From contig CH003302.1 of NCBI GenBank assembly GCA_000149265.1, forward strand, positions 12,292 to 76,291: a stretch of DNA of 64,000 nucleotides, written 5' to 3'. A program made the translations under genes and the position numbers. The notes under the pieces are model-generated. The model made no database searches and was not told the DNA's origin. It worked only from the letters and a program-made list of their open reading frames with translations. The DNA comes from Ciona savignyi. Its lineage: Eukaryota > Chordata > Ascidiacea > Phlebobranchia > Cionidae. This document shows, piece by piece, positions 37,301 through 47,900 of this stretch. The stretch's first letter is position 1, and the number at the start of each line of letters is the position of its first letter.

Positions 37301-40300
37301 CCGGATTTTTTGTGGAAGAACGACAGTCATTGTAAAACAGTTATCCATCAGAATATGACGTGTCCACAGTAAGTATATGGTACACATAGCTTTTCTGCTA
37401 CACTTAACGACCCGTTTTAATATTCAATGCTCATTTCAGTTAATTGTGATGTTTAGGATACACAGCCAAGTTAATTGTGTTTTGCGACATTAAACTATTA
37501 AACCAAGCGCACATAAATTAACCGCGGCATCAAAAGGCGTGCGGAAAAAAGTAAAGTTAAAATGGTGATGCTGTACAGTCGCAATCTGTACAAAATTATC
37601 AAAAAATCGGAAGATTTTTGGTTTGATTTACTAACGCCCTTAATAAGGAAACTATAATTTTCAAATCCAGAGGCATATATTGTAGGTGGAGAAGTACGGA
37701 CAATGGTTAGCTTTGAATCGCTAACTGCGAGCGCATGGTTTTCAAATAACCTGAATAAACGATATCAACAAGTATAACCGTTTCTAACTGTCGACTTCCA
37801 GTGGATAGAAATTTATATTAATAAGTGTATCAAAATAAGACAATTGCTTAAAAGAATAAGAATTCAAAAACAATCTTCAGATTTATTAATTATCCAAGAT
37901 TTTTTGAAAAACATTTCTTCAAACAGAGCTATGATTCACTAAATACATGTGTAAAACGGCAGAACAATTTACAACAAAACAATTACGAGAAGCTTGCCTG
38001 TCCTAGCGATCAAATATGACAAAACATATTTTTAACATAATAGCGTCAACACGTGACAATTTCCAACGTTATAGCTCATTTGACTTCGAAAGAAAATGAC
38101 GAATCAAAATCTACCGCGATTTTTTAACTTTGGAATTGATCAAATTTTGCTCGTAGTGTTGCTTAGCGAAGCGTTTAGTGTCTTAGTAAGTTTTATGTGG
38201 TCATTTTATTATTTTGTATTTTGGACTTGCTGTTTTGCAGCTTTTTCTTTCTTGTGTCTCCACAATATTTACGTGTTCTTTATCGTATTTGCTGAAGAGT
38301 TTAAAATAATACAGGAACGTTTAAGTTAAATACTTTGTTAAATCGTAGCTCATGGTTAAATGCATATTAAAAGCCCGGATTTTAGATTACACACTGGCAA
38401 AAATACGTCAACGAAGGCTGAATTTGTTCAGCCACGACATTCTAAGAATTTTAAGGCTTCATAATGAGGCGAGACAAAACAGATGTACCGGTGAATTCCC
38501 CGACTTTGACAATGATAAAACACAGCCTTCCCAGATCACGTATACATAGCCCGGTGTATATACATGGTCGAGCGTTCGTAGTACCATGTCCCGCCCGTCA
38601 AGCTATATGGCGGCGTCTATGGGCAGGGCATGCAATACAAACATGATATATCATAGGGGGTGTCGTGTTTTTTCCCGCTAATATTGAAACGAACGAGCGT
38701 TATCACATAGACACTCTTGTATCAAAAAAGGATTAAGCGGATAGGCCGTCGTGAAAACTGCCGGTATAATAGCAATAGACCAGATTAATTCGTGATAACC
38801 GTAGGGTTACCGAAGCTATTGCAGTGTTTTGTATATAATTGACACGTTCCTACAATTTTAATGGAGCCCGTCAATATATTGGGCTATCCATTGTTTTGTT
38901 TTTTTTTACTGAGCCAAGTTTCGAACTCCATGATGGGCTATATTCGGCTATTCACAAGGACCATTTTTTGTATACAAGTCGGTATATGTATCGGTCGCTT
39001 TAACCATTCGGCCACACGACTGTACAAATGTCCAAGAACACAACTTGCAGTGCCAACTGCTGTTTATGACCTTGACCCTTTGACTAAAAGCTGACGCCCC
39101 ATGTAGCTTTGTTTGCACCGATGTTTTTATCGGTTAAGCTACAACAAACTAGTGTCAATCGATCAAGGCTCCGTTAACATTGCATTCGACATATTTATGT
39201 GGCAAACACGATTTTCCGGTAAAAGGAAAACTTGACACATCGAAGAGAGTTTGTTTTTAGATTTGACCGTTATGTAACATGCTTTGTCATTTACAAAGTG
39301 TCTGCGGTTTTTTATGTTCTGTAGGTCAACGTTCTTGAGAATGTAAATGTCCCGAGCAACACAAGTAAAGTCGAAACAAAAATATATCTGCGCGAAAGTG
39401 TATGCTTTTTGTAAACATGAAATTTACTTTAAATTTGTATCCTGTAAGTGAAAAAGGCCGTTACTTTAACAACCAGAAGTATTACAAAAATAGCTGCACT
39501 ATAATCCCACGGCCAGATCAGCAATTAGGTTTTACCGTACATGCTATGCCGTCGGTTGCTGGCCACAATTGTTGTATTTGTTGATCACACAATATAAAAA
39601 ACACCGAATTAAAGTTGGGCTTTAATCCAAACCAGGCGTATACACAATTATATGAACACGGCTATGCAGTATTTTATGTGCCCAAGTTTAAACACGATTT
39701 TTTTTATAGTTTGGCAACCGCTTTGATTCCTTATACTTTTGCGACAAGACACACGGTTTACTAAAGGCGAACTCGCACCTCGAACTGTATTATGTACCGA
39801 TGTACGATAATAGTAATAAAAAGGTCATCGACCTGTTACCGTGACCCGATCTAAACCTTTATCATTCTTGGGTCAGTCTTTGTTACCATTTAATCAATTT
39901 ATATATGAACTTGTAAAGTTATGTACTAAATTTAAAGCACAACGGATGTGTATGGTGGGCATGTATGTGACGCACGACGCTAAGATGCCAGGGGGTTGAT
40001 TGGGTATATTTAGTAATAGTAGGCTTATTTTGTATTGTGTTTGGCCCGCATTGTGTAACTGATCCAATTGGCCTTGAACTATAAATGTAGAAAGTAACAA
40101 CTAACTAAACACAAGGGAATAAAGCTTTTGAGCGTACATTTGTATTGACGTGCTTTACGCACAGGCTTCCTTTTACTTAGACATTCTCATTTTAGACCAT
40201 TATTACGTTAGAATACAGAAGTCACGTACGTCATAAGATCTACGGGGGTGGCAATTGTATACGGGTGATTGGGCATCCATGGTTGTTGTATCAAAACTTG

Positions 40301-42729
40301 CCGCATGTGTTTAAACTATGATTAAGCGGATAGACCGTCGCGAAAACTGCCGGTATAATAGCAATAGACCGAATCAAACAAAATTTGAGTCGGTAAAGAG
40401 TGTGTCCCGTTTAATCGTTTTGACTGTATTTTGGCTATACCTTGAAACTAATTAACTTTAAGTAGTTGTTGGGGGGGCGTGATAGTAATTATAGTTGGAA
40501 AATCAACAGCCAATTTAATTAAATTAAATCCGTGTCGTTTATTAGCATCACTTAGGCTGCTAAGTGTATTTTCGTGCTACACAAACACGTACCTGAATCA
40601 ACATTAAGCGTATCACTTGTACCTATCATTTAGCGTGTCATTTTTTACAAGTTTTAAATTCGCTTTCACTCTTTAAGTGTTTGTGGAGCAGACGCTTTGT
40701 AATGGGGCCTAACGAACAGATCTGTGTTGAACCATCGCAAAAGCAAATAGCATAACACCATAAGCATACCCGGTACTTTCCATATTAACACAGAAATTTT
40801 AGGTAAAAAGTCCAATGAATGCCCGAAACATCTTGAAGTGTTGCAAAATAGTAGTAGTTAGTATAATTCATAGGTTTGGGACTTTAATTATCATGCCGAT
40901 TAATACTGATGTTTTTAATTTTCGTGTTAATAGTAGGCGAATCTTCTTAATATCCATGCTTAATTTTTTTTTACCGAGCCAAGTTTCGTCTCGTTACTTG
41001 AACCGTTTTTATATTGTTCGGAATATTTATCGGTTACGATTACCATTCGACTACACGACCTTACAATTATTTTCTATTTGACCAGGAGTTTATGAACGAA
41101 ATAGCTCGGTGTCACTAACCGATGATGGACCGAAATTTATGATCCGTTTTTCCGGTTACTCGAGTTAAAAAGTTAACACAAAATTGGAATTTTAGAATCT
41201 TATGACCTGGTTATGAGAATCAACCGTTCTGACAAGAATTTTAACACACAAGAGTCAGCAGAGTGTACTTGAGTATTTTAACTCCTCTAACAACCTTGAT
41301 TAATGTTCCACCACAGACCAAACGCGGTGTATGTGTCAAAGCACTTCCGTGTGCACATGCCAGTGAACGTTTTACAAAGTTAATTTTTAAATATAAAAAA
41401 CTTATTCGCAGAAGAAATGACAGGAAAGGGCCTTCTTAAGTAATCTTGCCATCGCTCTTTCAACTCGGCGAAGTAAAATGCGTATTTAATCGGAAACTTA
41501 ATATAAATATTTACTGTATTACCGACAGTGACGATGTAATAGAATAAGATAATACATTACAAGGCGCCGCAAACAATACACGTCGAGGAACACGCATGGA
41601 ACACGCTAGAATTTCGTAAGAGATAATAATATTAAACTGAAAAAAGAGATATTAATATTAAACTGAAAACTTAACCAAAATAGCCAATAGTTTCACAACA
41701 AGATCGTGACCATAGAATTGTCAACACCCGTATTTAAAAAAAAGCTCAACATAACTTTCAGAGGATGTGTCTTTCCCCCTTGATATACACGAATTTCCAA
41801 TACATACCTGACATTTACGGCACCGCTACCACAAATCCTAGGTCCGGACATATGTTTCAGACTAACTGAAGCAAGCCAAATAGGATTAGTGTATGAATGT
41901 AGAATTTAAACAGCGGATTATTGATAAAATTGCACATTTTCACATAAGTTTTCATGTTTTTTAAAGTTCTCGCAAACTGTGGCGTTTACCATTTCGTTAC
42001 GCCGTCGCACTGCTGATTGTTGTTCGTTTTATTTTCCGGGCTAAGTTTCGAATCCATAATGGACTTGGTACATTTTTTTATGAATAAATCTCGATGGTAG
42101 AATAGTTTTTTACGTACATTTTATTATAACGTACATTTTATTATAAGATTTGTTACGTAAATTTTATTATAAGAACATAACCGAACCAGCTGATGGCTTT
42201 TAATCGTTAAACGACCAGACTAAAAATTAGTAGAATAGGGTGGGATACTCATGTTTATCACCGCCGGCGATGGGTAAATGCCGAGAGCGTTACTTTAAAA
42301 CAGAAAACAGATAGATTACATCGCACCCACCACCGGGTTATCGAAGCATTTGCAATGTGTTGAATATACGATAGAGACATTGTTACAGTTTTGGTTTAAC
42401 CACTTACGCGATTAAATTCTGGCAACTAAGTTATAGTACACCCACACAACCGACTATCTATGAGCGGCTGGTTTCGATCCCCAACCTTTCGGGTTTTCCG
42501 TTTGACGAGACTACAGCAGTATTTTTATGTTTGGCTTAAATACCTGGTGCAGAGTCAAATTGGCGAGGTCGGAATTGCTGAAGATCCTCACGTTTTCCGG
42601 CATCAGAACACCTGGCTCCTCGCTTATCGAGCCCTGCTGTTGGAAAGCGGGGTTGATGTTGGCCACGATCGCCGCTCCTAATGCTTTCGTGCCCTGCATT
42701 ATGCTTGTCTTCTTTTCTTTCATTTCCAT
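19377..42729 (-). CDS. TRPA1: TRPA-family cation channel (TRPA1-like), 28 exons
   Basis: Exons: 42544-42729, 36777-36951, 36283-36380, 35636-35824, 35165-35323, 33750-33933, 32751-32867, 32327-32528, 31607-31790, 30938-31045, 30203-30405, 29329-29473, 27438-27651, 26849-26964, 26248-26367, 25714-25806, 25134-25362, 24781-24826, 24295-24430, 23472-23675, 22915-23115, 22353-22478, 21630-21707, 21335-21403, 21001-21183, 20325-20498, 19894-20079, 19377-19565. Every junction is GT-AG and phase-consistent: 1437 aa (human TRPA1 about 1119). I count 16 ankyrin repeats (residues about 75-715), a pre-S1 linker with HPLKIM and LLLHPVV, S1 about 860-882, S2 about 950-965, S3 about 981-997, S4-S5 about 1043-1098, pore MMIGELSYGD (about 1119-1128), S6 about 1146-1172, then GLAVGDI...VQEHATLERLGMQ as in TRPA1. 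Exons 25-28 form a long helical, coiled-coil-like C-terminus. Role: tetrameric plasma-membrane sensory Ca2+/cation channel. One-to-one orthology with vertebrate TRPA1 is not shown. Exon 1 could have an upstream non-coding partner (CTACAAG precedes the ATG). Confidence 0.92.
23947..24187 (-). mobile_element. SINE-1 copy (TRPA intron)
   Basis: Reverse orientation: starts at the tail (GGATAGAATATATTCATG, GTGAATGGGAAAACC), passes GTCGGGTTAGTAGAACC and CTTGCCCAAATACACAACCGGCTAGC, and ends at the tRNA-like head. Lies in the intron between TRPA exons 19 and 20. Confidence 0.8.
29027..29276 (+). mobile_element. SINE-1 copy, diverged (TRPA intron)
   Basis: Head TTAGCTTGGTGGGTTAGTGCG with CAGCCGAAGGTTGCATGTC, body TAGGTTCTACCAAATTGGAGG, CACAACACACTGCAATAGC and tail GATATAAACACGAATA. 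The TATCC pentamers are lost. Lies in the intron between TRPA exons 12 and 13. Confidence 0.75.
31259..31550 (+). mobile_element. SINE-1 reference copy, full length (TRPA intron)
   Basis: The best-preserved copy, 292 bases. The tRNA-derived head has an A-box-like TGGTCTAGCGG and a B-box-like GGTTGCAGGTGCGAAAC. The unrelated body includes GTGTCCTTGGGCAAGGCAC, GGATTAATGGGTTCTACC, CGGTAACCCGACGATGGG and TTCCCATTCACGGGGATAAA. The tail is ATCCTATCCTATCC. This composite structure is that of a tRNA-derived SINE; a composite tRNA SINE has been described in Ciona intestinalis, but identity with it is not checked. Lies between TRPA exons 9 and 10. Confidence 0.9.
34604..34730 (-). mobile_element. SINE-2 (tRNA-Ser/Leu-like) with 16-bp duplication
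   Basis: Minus strand head GGTCGTGTGGCCGAATGGTT is a typical class II tRNA A-box region (TGGCCGAATGG). A B-box-like GGATGCGAAACTTGG follows after a long spacer, then a short A-rich tail. Identical 16-base direct repeats GACCGTCATTTTTATT flank it (34588-34603 and 34731-34746). That is the signature of LINE-mediated retroposition. Lies between TRPA exons 5 and 6. Confidence 0.88.
34757..34948 (+). mobile_element. SINE-1 copy, internally shortened
   Basis: Head GCGTGGTGGGTTAGTGCGTCG and AGCCGAAGGGTTGC, then TTGGGCAAGG, CATTGTCTGAGCCCAGC, a deletion of the GGGTTCTACC block, and GGTGGGCGCAAGCTGATCTG. It sits immediately beside SINE-2 in the same TRPA intron. Confidence 0.72.
36990..37205 (-). repeat. 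Tandem pair of SINE-1-derived fragments (TRPA intron 1)
   Basis: Two roughly 95-base units (about 36990-37085 and 37107-37205) share TTGAAAAATACAAGGGGCGT, CATGGGCAATYTTTACC and GCCCATCGTC. They correspond to the reversed tail half of SINE-1. Confidence 0.65.
38731..39030 (-). mobile_element. SINE-1 fragment followed by SINE-2 copy (TRPA intron 1)
   Basis: 38795-38875 resembles reversed SINE-1 body (GTAGGGTTACCGAAGCTATTGC). About 38894-39028 is a SINE-2 copy, with ACTGAGCCAAGTTTCGAACTCC (reversed B box) and TTTAACCATTCGGCCACACGAC (reversed A box). The 55 bases before them (38731-38785) recur at 40319-40373. Confidence 0.7.
40966..41067 (-). mobile_element. SINE-2 copy, internally deleted
   Basis: TTTTACCGAGCCAAGTTTCG at one end and TTACCATTCGACTACACGACC at the other mark the reversed B- and A-box halves. 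The spacer is shorter than in the 34.6 kb copy. A further SINE-2 B-box half is at about 42030-42105. Confidence 0.68.
42111..42176. repeat. Tandem repeat, about 3 units of ACGTACATTTTATTATA
   Basis: Three AT-rich units (ACGTACATTTTATTATA, ACGTACATTTTATTATA, ACGTAAATTTTATTATA) with a short interruption. Located in TRPA intron 1. Low-complexity, no function apparent. Confidence 0.7.
42236..42510 (-). mobile_element. Degenerate SINE-1 copy next to TRPA exon 1
   Basis: Reversed SINE-1 words: GGGATACTCATGTTTATC, CCACCGGGTTATCGAAGC, TGCAATGTGTTGAATATACG, ACACAACCGACTATCTA and GGTTTCGATCCCCAACCTTTCGGGTT. It is diverged and lies about 35 bases from the exon 1 donor. Confidence 0.65.
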
Positions 42730-44637
42730 CTTGTAGGATGGTTGCTAACAGTTTACTAACTTTAAATAAATGCGATTTTGTATTTATCTGCCGTAAAAAT
42801 GCATTGTCTGTGAAAAATAAACGGAATATCAAAGTTAGATCACATACGAAACTTGATAACTACTTAAATAATTCAACTTTTAGAGACAATTCAGCGAAAA
42901 TCTCTAATTAACATTTCCAATTATTAGTTTTTTGCGTACAATCTTATCCAATCAACAGTGTGTCAAGTTTGTGCATTCTTAATTCCTTGCATAACCGCAT
43001 TACTGCGATACAACACTAACAATGCGTTTTGTCCATCTAGCACCAACTCGCAATCCTCGCCTAATTACAGAATCCAACACTTGTGACATAATAATAAGAC
43101 CTACAATGCTACGCAACCATAAATATCGCAGGGCGTGAAATTTTCATTCTAGTGCAATACAGAGCTGCTGCCGTGCTAGTTAACGACTAAAATAAATTGA
43201 CAAGAAACAAGTCTATCTTATAAGGAGTGTGTTTTTAACAAGCTGCTGAAAACCGCAACAGGCTGCTCCTAGGATTTTAAATCAATCATCAGGTAAATAA
43301 GAATGCGATTCAGGTCTGTACAATTAGTGTTTTAAAAGTTGTAGTTGCATACACCTGCAATTTAAGTCTTATCAAACTGCTTGTGGCCACAATAGCGTAA
43401 TTGTTTAATTTGTGCCAAATTTCATTGGAGTTTCTAATGTAACCAACTTTATTTTATAGCATAATATACAGGGGTTTGGACTGCTTATTACTTTTAGTTA
43501 ATGAATTTTATTTAGATGTCACTCTTAGTATTCTGTAATATGTAAAAATTAAAGCACCCTGTGTAAAAAGTGATAAACCATCTAGCTAATCAAGTGGGCG
43601 ATAATATCTCAATAAAAAGATAATATCTCAGTCCTTGCAAGTAAACCATTGTTATGTAAGTGCCACCAAAAATGTGCAATTTGCACACTACAACAACAAA
43701 TACGTTAAGCGAAAGGGATCATTTGCAAGGCAATCGAATTTTCAAAATGGGTTGAGATTTACAGTAAAATGCACATTTGGAAATATGCCACGATTTCGGC
43801 TTTGATCATTTTTGGTTATAGGGTTGTCATTATAATGTCAGGTTCTCATTTTGATCTAAAATTGCTGCAGTCTCAACTATGGAAATACACAAATGCACAT
43901 AATTATGCCATTCAATATCAAAAGCTCTTTATTTACATTCCTCAACGATGGGGGCTGTCTGCTTGCACGAACATAACTAAATTACTTCAAACACTGTTCC
44001 AAATTTCTTTTCTTAAGTGTTGACCCAGTTATGTAATGAGTGAATAAGCCATTGAAAGGTTTATATTAAATTCTTATTCATAATACGACCTTACGCCATT
44101 CGAATATCTTTGTCATGCATTTGTCATCAAAACGATTACAATCGATTTGAGCCTAAGACTAACGACTGTTTATTAAACTTATGCACTGTGATTCAAACAA
44201 TCTGTTTATAGAAACTGTTTGTACGTTTAGACTTAACATGATGCCAACATATGAATTTTTAAGTGTTTATCAACTTACTTATTAGTCATTCCAATATCTA
44301 TGCTATAACAGTGTGTTTTTGATCACAAAACTTCGATCGCAACACGAATAGCCAGCAGTGATGGGATCTAATACCGGAAGCTATTATCGCGGTATAGGGT
44401 TCAACTTTGTATAACAATACTTATCTCATAATAGATGTATGCTGGGAATCTTTAGACAAGGTTCTGCATGCTAACTCACCCAGATTTACATACAGATGTT
44501 GTGTTTAGTTGCCACTACACAGTCAAAATAAACCATCTAGCTTGTGTTTACTTGCCAATAGTTGCCACTATACCAATACACAGTCAAAAACTTATTTATT
44601 TGTAAGCCTCGTTCTCAAAGACACAACGGAAGTATAT
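42730..44637. other. Upstream region of TRPA, no gene seen
   Basis: AT-rich sequence upstream of the TRPA start codon. It presumably contains the TRPA promoter, but I see no diagnostic element. A GATAATATCTCA direct repeat lies at about 43600-43630. The plus-strand ORF at 43769-44023 has no family features. Confidence 0.4.
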
Positions 44638-44829
44638 TTAATACAAGGTAACACCGATACACCAATACGGTAGACCACGGTACTTTGGCACCAGCTGTAA
44701 TATATCAAATAGGCGACCGCCCACATCGGTAGGCGAATCGAAGTTCATAATAGCCGCTCTCTCCGCCAACGCATTTTCTTGCCAGTAACTTAAATAGTAC
44801 TCAAACAAATCCCGCAAGCCAAGTTTAAC
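44638..44829 (-). CDS. Candidate orphan exon, unknown protein
   Basis: A possible terminal exon: TTATCAG acceptor before 44829, open for 63 codons to a stop, encoding VKLGLRDLFEYYLSYW...AERAAIMNFDSPTDVGG. Composition (balanced, with helical and polar stretches) looks more protein-like than its neighbours and GC is locally higher. No family recognised and no partner exon joins it in phase that I can identify. It may be a gene remnant. Confidence 0.25.
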   Translation of the reverse strand, partial: VKLGLRDLFEYYLSYWQENALAERAAIMNFDSPTDVGGRLFDILQLVPKYRGLPYWCIGVTLY

Positions 44830-44910
44830 CTGATAATGATGAAGTATACTATTCGTACAAAATCGCTTGCTTATAAAAAAGAGCGTTCTTTCGCTTAAAT
44901 ATGCGCGCAA

Positions 44911-47900
44911 GGTCGCTTTTTATACTGATTAGCGTCCACTAACCGACCTTGTTTATTATATTTTTTATAGCTTAATCAAATTAAACTCTTATTTAATTCA
45001 TGTACCTCTAAGGCATATACCGCTTTTATAGTGCGTCATATAGAACACACATGATATAGACTTTAATTATTATTGAATTATTAGTTACGTTTGGTCAATT
45101 CTAATAGCTTTCTTGATATACAGTGCGAGTGAATATAACCTTCTTTAGCGATAAGATTTGCAATATTGCAACAATAGCTCACGTCGAACGTATGGTTCCG
45201 ACAGTTCTCCGTTTAAACGCGCATTCAAATTTAAAAGCCCCGCATAACAATCAACAGTAGCCACACAAAACTGTTTGTCTTTTCCCGGTAGAAATGTCTT
45301 GGATTGCTATAATATTATACGAATTTCGCGAATGTTGATAAAAACATACACAAAAATTGTTCTAATTTGAAAGTTAAAGCGAGGTTGTAAGAGTCCAAGC
45401 TAGACAAACAATTGTTTCGTTTAACAAATTATTACACATACACTCATTAATTTAGAAACAAAATACAAATGTTGACTTAGGGGGGATCACTGCATTTAAA
45501 CCGTCATATAAAATCTGATCAACACATGAGACTGTCTGGTTCGTTTATTTCTTTTTACCCTTAGTGCAACTATTTTATTTGAAATACTATTCTGAACCAG
45601 TTAGATCTAAGATGCCATTTTTTTTCTGTATCACTATTCGATGTCTTTAAACGTAAGGCAACTCTTATTTCTGTAATACTATTCTAAGCCAGTTAAACTC
45701 AAGGTTCATAGTGGGCACTGTTACTGGACAAATGACCAACGACGGTCATTACCTGCGATAAACCCCAATAAAACGTCGCCGACACTGTGCGGGCTGCAAA
45801 ACCTAAGTAATCCAGGCTAACCTTTACGCTTTTGTGTCTTGAACTTCCGCAAGTTAACTGCGCCCTATAAATTATAAGAGCAAGAGTGCGTTAGTCTTGC
45901 CTGACATTACTTTCGTCTGGTCCAGAGTGCAAACACTGTGCGAGTTTCCCTGTCCCGTCTTTCGACCATAAAGTCGCAGCTGATATTTCGAACGATGTTG
46001 CTTGGTCAATATGAAACTCTGTACCTTCCGTATGGAGTTTGTAGAGTGAAATATTGCCAAGTGTGTTATAGCTTCGTGCTCCCACAAAGTAAAGAGTAAT
46101 CGGTCCTGATGTTGTTTTACTGGGCGTCGGCACCTTGAGGCCAAATAACCAGCCATAGAAGGATGCGTGATTACGTATACACAAAATCATTGTACACACG
46201 ACATTTAATAAAGAAACAAGAGCACCTGTAAGGTGACTTTCTTTAGTGAAACCTTAACAGCGGTAGACACTAACAAACTCTAGCTGCTATATATTTTGTA
46301 CAATAAAGGGTGGTGTCATCAAACAAATTAACAAGGGACTGTCCACCGAGTAAACTTTACCTCAAAAACGCATTGTTTGCGCATATTTATCGCAATGACC
46401 TAAATTCCAGCCTCTCTCTATGGCGGGCGCCTTAATTTCACACCTAAGGTAAACTGGCTTATAACACGAGTTACGGATCGTATACTTTCTACCAAGTGCG
46501 GTACGATATTTACCTATGCCCACCGCAACTTAGCGACATAATTAAGCTTTTCGTGTTTAATTTGTGGTATATTTAAACTGTCACTATAGCAAACCGCTTG
46601 TACCGTTTATAATATACATTAACCTCAATGGCTTCGGGCTGCGAGAACTATGCCAATGCAATTTGTTGTAAACTGAGTTTTTAAGTCAAATTTGCCAGTT
46701 GACCACACATACGTGGAATTGTATAAAACGTCACAGCTGTTATTTCGGAAATGCATAATTTGATCGAGTTATATTCGGCGATACCAGATTACATAGAGCT
46801 TTAATCTATGCCAATACGACTATTGTGATACGAAAAAAAACAGCAAAAATCTGTGCGGTAAGTATATTTATGTATTACCTTTTCATTCGGTTAAATACAT
46901 AATTTATGCAATAAAAAAGTTACCATTGATACAGCACTGTTACCTAAGTGTGAATATTTAGCCGCATTACTTGGACAGTCACAACAAACGTTAGTGCTTA
47001 ATCCACATTAATAACAACAGATATGCACATCTTGCCAAATTACTGATGATGATTTGACTTCATAGATTTACTAAGATACGGCGTTTGCATTCCATCAAAC
47101 AACTGTCTAAAACTATTAAAAAAAATTGTCAAAAACTTAGAAAACACAACATTAAACACATGGAATTGTGCACAAAACACATAACCCCATTCGTATACTT
47201 CATATCAAGACTTCGCAACTTAACGCAATAGGCGCTTCAATGACGAGGCGTAAAAGTATAACTATAGTGTTTTGCTTTATTCTATAAAATTAAGCCGCAT
47301 TTCTTGGGTTCTTCAATAAGGTACCCGTGCTGACTAAAATATAATTTTTCAAACATGTGCCAACAAATCGCCGGTATTTCGATACAATATATATAATAGA
47401 TTTTTGTATACAACCATATGTGCTGTCGTTAGGCCTGTCTGATAAGGAAACGTCATAATTCTTACTTTAAAACACTTTAGGATTTATGGTCTCACCGCAA
47501 ACCCAATATCGACAAAAATAATTGTCATCATTATCTAGATTTAAATATTTCATTCGCGCTTTATCTAAATGGAAAATCGACGATGATCAAATAATTCTTA
47601 GCTAAGCTATCTTAATTGGAAGCGACTCAGTATTTCCGAAACACGGGCAGCGCTCTACTTTTGACAAGCATCCACGCTTGAGAATGTCTGAATAGCGTAT
47701 ACCGGTTCCCGACTGGTGGAACACATAACGATAACTTTTGCCCTATTCACCATACCCCAGGTCCTAACCGCATCACACGTTCCCCGTGTATTTAGAGATA
47801 AGGGCTATTTCCGCTGCAGGTATTGAGCCAAGTCAAAGCATCCTGCACAACGCCCAGGTACGCCTAAAACAACTTTTTCTAAAATTTTACAAAACATTTT

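Noticed and set aside
38096..38549. Two consecutive plus-strand ORFs of 77 and 65 codons in TRPA intron 1
   Set aside because: First is AT-biased hydrophobic, second has no motif; no phase-compatible splice link and no family resemblance.
43769..44023. 84-codon plus-strand ORF
   Set aside because: No family signature, no codon-bias shift, and antisense to the expected upstream region of TRPA.
45891..46199. Resemblance to the N-terminal beta domain of ER glucosidase I (MOGS)
   Set aside because: Only a loose G...LG pattern; the strongly conserved catalytic motifs of MOGS are not found nearby.
47821..47863. Short plus-strand exon-like stretch between CTGCAG and GTACGC
   Set aside because: Only about 14 codons, no partner exons found; splice-like ends of this quality are expected by chance.
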